DNA of 64,000 bases from NCBI GenBank assembly GCA_021396245.1, contig WNYE01000026.1, forward strand, positions 124,001 to 188,000, read 5' to 3'. The notes under the pieces are model-generated. The model ran no database searches, was not told the origin of the DNA, and saw only the letters and a program-made list of their open reading frames with translations. The position numbers were made by a program, and so were the translations under genes. Shown here piece after piece: positions 61,233-64,000 of the stretch. Numbering within the stretch: the stretch's first letter is position 1; every line of letters begins with the position of its first letter. This stretch comes from Sporothrix humicola (taxonomy: Eukaryota; Ascomycota; Sordariomycetes; Ophiostomatales; Ophiostomataceae).

Positions 61233-64000
61233 ATGGCCATGTCCACCCAGGAACGGCAGCTCTGCCAGTTCCTCCAGAGCCTCAACACCCAGTACAACAA
61301 CCGCTACAACGAAAATGTGGCCGACCAGCTGCTCGGCAGTCTGTTTTGGTGCATGGCCAACGGCAAGGAGGAGTACATGAACCTGTTCTTCCCGACCGTC
61401 GGCGGGCCATTGCGAGGCGGCACCCTCAAGCTCAGCGAGGCCCAGGGCGCCGTCAACGGTGCCGAGTACACTGAGGCTGCCCGCGGCCACGCTTGCGGAC
61501 ACATTTTTCGACAGGGCGAGGCAACGTATTCGTGCAAGACGTGCGGCACCGACGACACGTGCTGTCTCTGCAGCCGGTGCTTCGAGGCCACCGACCACCG
61601 CGGGCACATGGTGCGCATCAGCGTGTCGCCGGGGAACAGCGGGTGCTGCGACTGCGGCGACCCAGAGGCCTGGAAGACGCCCATGTTCTGCACCATCCAC
61701 TCTGCCTGGGAAGACGGGCCGGGACACGGACATGCCCACGACCAGGGTCAGGGCCAGTCTAGCACCGGCAAGGACAAGGGAAAAGCGGCCGGGACGCCGG
61801 CGGACCTTGAGGCGAGCATCCGCATGACAATCGGCCGCGCCCTCGACTTTATGTGCGACGTAATTTCGTGCTCGCCCGAGCAGCTGCGCCAGACGAAAAC
61901 CCTCGAGTCCATCCAGCAGGACGAGCGCATGTCGCGGCTGTCGGCCGCCTACAGCGGCGACGATTCCGGCGAGCCCAGCGACAGCACGCCTGCCGACGAG
62001 TTTGCCGTCCTCTTGTGGAACGACGAGAAGCACACCGTTACCGACGTCATGCACCAGGTCGCCCGCGCCTGCCAGACCACCCTGCCCAACGGCCTGGCCC
62101 GCGCCTACGAGACCGACGAAATCGGCCGCAGCCTGCTCATGCACTCCAAGAGCATCGAAGAACTCTTAAATGCGGCCCGCATTCTCGAGGACATCAAAGT
62201 CACCGTCACCATCCGCTCGTCGCGCGACACGTTCCGCGAGCAAATGTGCGGCACCATCATCGAGTGGCTGGGCGACATCTCCGGCTGCAGCGTCGGCAAC
62301 GACCACAGCATCCTGCGCCGCGTCGTCTGCGAAGAGCTGCTGCGGCCCTGGCGCAAAGGCAGCCCGGCCACCCACGCCATTGTGGGCGCCAACGGCATCG
62401 ACGACGAGGAACTGCTCACACAAGACCCAGAGTCCAACCCCGTGCTGGCCCACGAGATTGGCCTGCTTCGAATGCGTCGGGCCGCCGCCGCGGCCGCCCA
62501 GACCCAGGCCGCCCTCGCTGCCGGGAACATGGGCGGCATGATGGACGACGATGATGACGACTTTGACGACGACGACGATATGGACGGCTTTATTGAAGCC
62601 CTCGACGACGAAGAAGACGACGAAGAAGATGACGATTACGACGAGGCCGAACTGCTCGAGGCCGCCGGCGCCGACAACGACGCTCAGCGGGCTGTCCTGG
62701 GCGCCGCCATCATGCAGATGCTCAGCGGCGAGATTGGCGTCGACAACGACGACATGATGATGCTCGACGTGCAGGACGGGCAAGCTGCGGGAGCGGGAGA
62801 AGGTGCTGCACAGGCTGCAGAAGGCGCACAAGCCGGCGAGGCCGCCAACAACAACAACAACGATGCTGCCAATGAAATGGTGGTCGAGAGTGAGGCCCAG
62901 CCAGAAGGCGAGCGCGCAACGAGCGGCTTTGCCGTCCCTCTGCCTCCGCCGCCACCTCCAGTGCCTCCCCACGCCACTGCACCGTCGTCGCAGTCCCGGA
63001 CAACATCGTCGCGCTCGCGCAGAGGATCGGCCCCTCTTAACGCAGACGGCTCGACCTCTGCCTCGAGAAGCGGCGGCGCAGCGGCAACATCCACCTCTCG
63101 CCGCAACCCCCGCGACCGCGACGTGACGCCCTCGGACTCGGACACCGCCGAGCCGCTGATTGCCCCGACCTTTGCCAAGTCCGGCCTCGACATCCCCAAG
63201 ACGCCCGGCAACAATGTTTTATCTGATAGAGCTGAGCCGCCCAACCCCGGCAAGTACTGGCTCGGCGTGCCGCCCGACTATATGGAGGTCGAGGGTGTCC
63301 CGCCGGCCGAGGACCTGTTCCAGCGCGTGCGTCTCGACTGGCTGATCCTGTTCGATCTGCGCATGTGGAAGAAGGTGCGCAACGACCTGCGCTCGCTCTA
63401 CATCTCGACCGTCGTCACGATCCCCGAGTTCAAGCGCGTTCTGGGCCTGCGCTTTGCCGGTCTCTATACGACCCTGGCGCAGCTGTACCTCATTGGCGAC
63501 CGCGAGCCCGACCATTCCATCATCAACATCTCGCTGCAGATGCTGACCACGCCCTCGATTACGACCGAGATTGTCGAGCGCGGCAACTTCTTGACGAGCC
63601 TCATGGCCATCCTGTACACCTTTTTGACGACGCGCCAGGTCGGCCACCCGTGGGACGTGTCGTCCAACGCCGTGCTAGCCTTTGACTCGGGTTCTGTGAC
63701 GAATCGACGCATGTATCACTTTTTCGTCGACCTCAAGTACCTGTTCAGCTCGCCGCACGTGCAAAAGTGCCTGCGCACCGAGGACCGCTACATGATGCAG
63801 TTCCTCGACCTCGTCAAGCTGCACCAGGGCATCTGCCCCAACACGCGCGCCGTCGGCGAGCACGTCGAGTACGAGACGGGCACCTGGATCAGCGCCTCGC
63901 TGATCACGCGCGAGATCAACCGCCTGTGCCGCCAGTTCTCGGACGCCTACCGTAACCTGCCGACCGACGATTTGGGGAATTTGGCCAAGGCGATCCGCTA
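61233..64000 (+). CDS. UBR1: UBR1-type E3 ubiquitin ligase (N-recognin), N-terminal part
   Basis: The frame opens at the ATG at 61233 (MAMSTQERQL) and stays open to the window edge, giving about 922 codons of a protein usually near 2000 residues. The UBR box occupies about 84-155, with Cys/His zinc ligands GHACGH, CKTCG, CCLCSRCF, DHRGH, GCCDCGD and CTIH, which binds basic type 1 N-degrons. A ClpS-like domain at about 255-335 (FAVLLWNDEKHTVTDVMHQV) binds hydrophobic type 2 N-degrons. A disordered insertion at about 430-640 follows, with a long Asp/Glu run and Pro/Ser-rich sequence, then the helical body. UBR1 works with Rad6-type E2 enzymes in the Arg/N-degron pathway. The RING and C-terminal domains lie beyond the edge. 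Confidence 0.95.
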   Translation, partial: MAMSTQERQLCQFLQSLNTQYNNRYNENVADQLLGSLFWCMANGKEEYMNLFFPTVGGPLRGGTLKLSEAQGAVNGAEYTEAARGHACGHIFRQGEATYSCKTCGTDDTCCLCSRCFEATDHRGHMVRISVSPGNSGCCDCGDPEAWKTPMFCTIHSAWEDGPGHGHAHDQGQGQSSTGKDKGKAAGTPADLEASIRMTIGRALDFMCDVISCSPEQLRQTKTLESIQQDERMSRLSAAYSGDDSGEPSDSTPADEFAVLLWNDEKHTVTDVMHQVARACQTTLPNGLARAYETDEIGRSLLMHSKSIEELLNAARILEDIKVTVTIRSSRDTFREQMCGTIIEWLGDISGCSVGNDHSILRRVVCEELLRPWRKGSPATHAIVGANGIDDEELLTQDPESNPVLAHEIGLLRMRRAAAAAAQTQAALAAGNMGGMMDDDDDDFDDDDDMDGFIEALDDEEDDEEDDDYDEAELLEAAGADNDAQRAVLGAAIMQMLSGEIGVDNDDMMMLDVQDGQAAGAGEGAAQAAEGAQAGEAANNNNNDAANEMVVESEAQPEGERATSGFAVPLPPPPPPVPPHATAPSSQSRTTSSRSRRGSAPLNADGSTSASRSGGAAATSTSRRNPRDRDVTPSDSDTAEPLIAPTFAKSGLDIPKTPGNNVLSDRAEPPNPGKYWLGVPPDYMEVEGVPPAEDLFQRVRLDWLILFDLRMWKKVRNDLRSLYISTVVTIPEFKRVLGLRFAGLYTTLAQLYLIGDREPDHSIINISLQMLTTPSITTEIVERGNFLTSLMAILYTFLTTRQVGHPWDVSSNAVLAFDSGSVTNRRMYHFFVDLKYLFSSPHVQKCLRTEDRYMMQFLDLVKLHQGICPNTRAVGEHVEYETGTWISASLITREINRLCRQFSDAYRNLPTDDLGNLAKAIR

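Overview
The window looks like chromosomal DNA of a filamentous ascomycete (Pezizomycotina, probably a Sordariomycete; genus not resolved). Genes have short introns with fungal consensus sites (GTAAGT/GTATGT donors, CTAAC branch sites, YAG acceptors). Exons are GC-rich, and the gene set is that of a filamentous-fungal nuclear genome: SHR3, HCS1, LSM8, VRP1, AIM32, CYC2, NEO1-type P4-ATPase, SEC16, PYM, QCR9 and UBR1. I found no transposon, CRISPR array, rRNA, convincing tRNA or biosynthetic cluster.

Left part (1-27.3 kb), gene-poor. It holds a secreted/transmembrane Cys-rich Ser/Thr-rich protein (+, 2639-4267), the ER chaperone SHR3 (-, 5294-6130), a large low-complexity protein (-, 7788-11099), the helicase HCS1 (-, 19579-21977, three exons) and a membrane-anchored coiled-coil protein (-, 22803-24131). 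An 8.5 kb stretch (11100-19578) has no recognisable protein gene but carries many strand-biased pyrimidine tracts of the type that flank the real genes.

Right part (27.3-64 kb), gene-dense. The order is a nucleoside hydrolase (+), LSM8 (-), a HpcH/HpaI aldolase (+), a glutaredoxin-like protein (-), a CHORD-CS co-chaperone (+), a mitochondrial membrane protein (-), verprolin (+), AIM32 (-), CYC2-like reductase (+), a NEO1-type flippase (-), SEC16 (+), a second nucleoside hydrolase (+), PYM (-), QCR9 (+) and a partial UBR1 running off the right edge. The first eleven of these alternate strictly between strands, which gives a regular series of divergent promoters and short convergent 3' junctions.

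Functional threads: early secretory pathway and membranes (SHR3, SEC16, NEO1-like), mitochondria (QCR9, CYC2-like, AIM32, the protein at 34288-35541, probably the aldolase), RNA metabolism (LSM8, PYM), nucleoside salvage (two hydrolases) and proteostasis (CHORD protein, UBR1). They look like unlinked housekeeping neighbours, not one pathway. The most unusual gene structure is QCR9, whose first coding exon is only the ATG and whose second intron is best read as GC-AG. All splice models were made by eye from consensus sites and family conservation.
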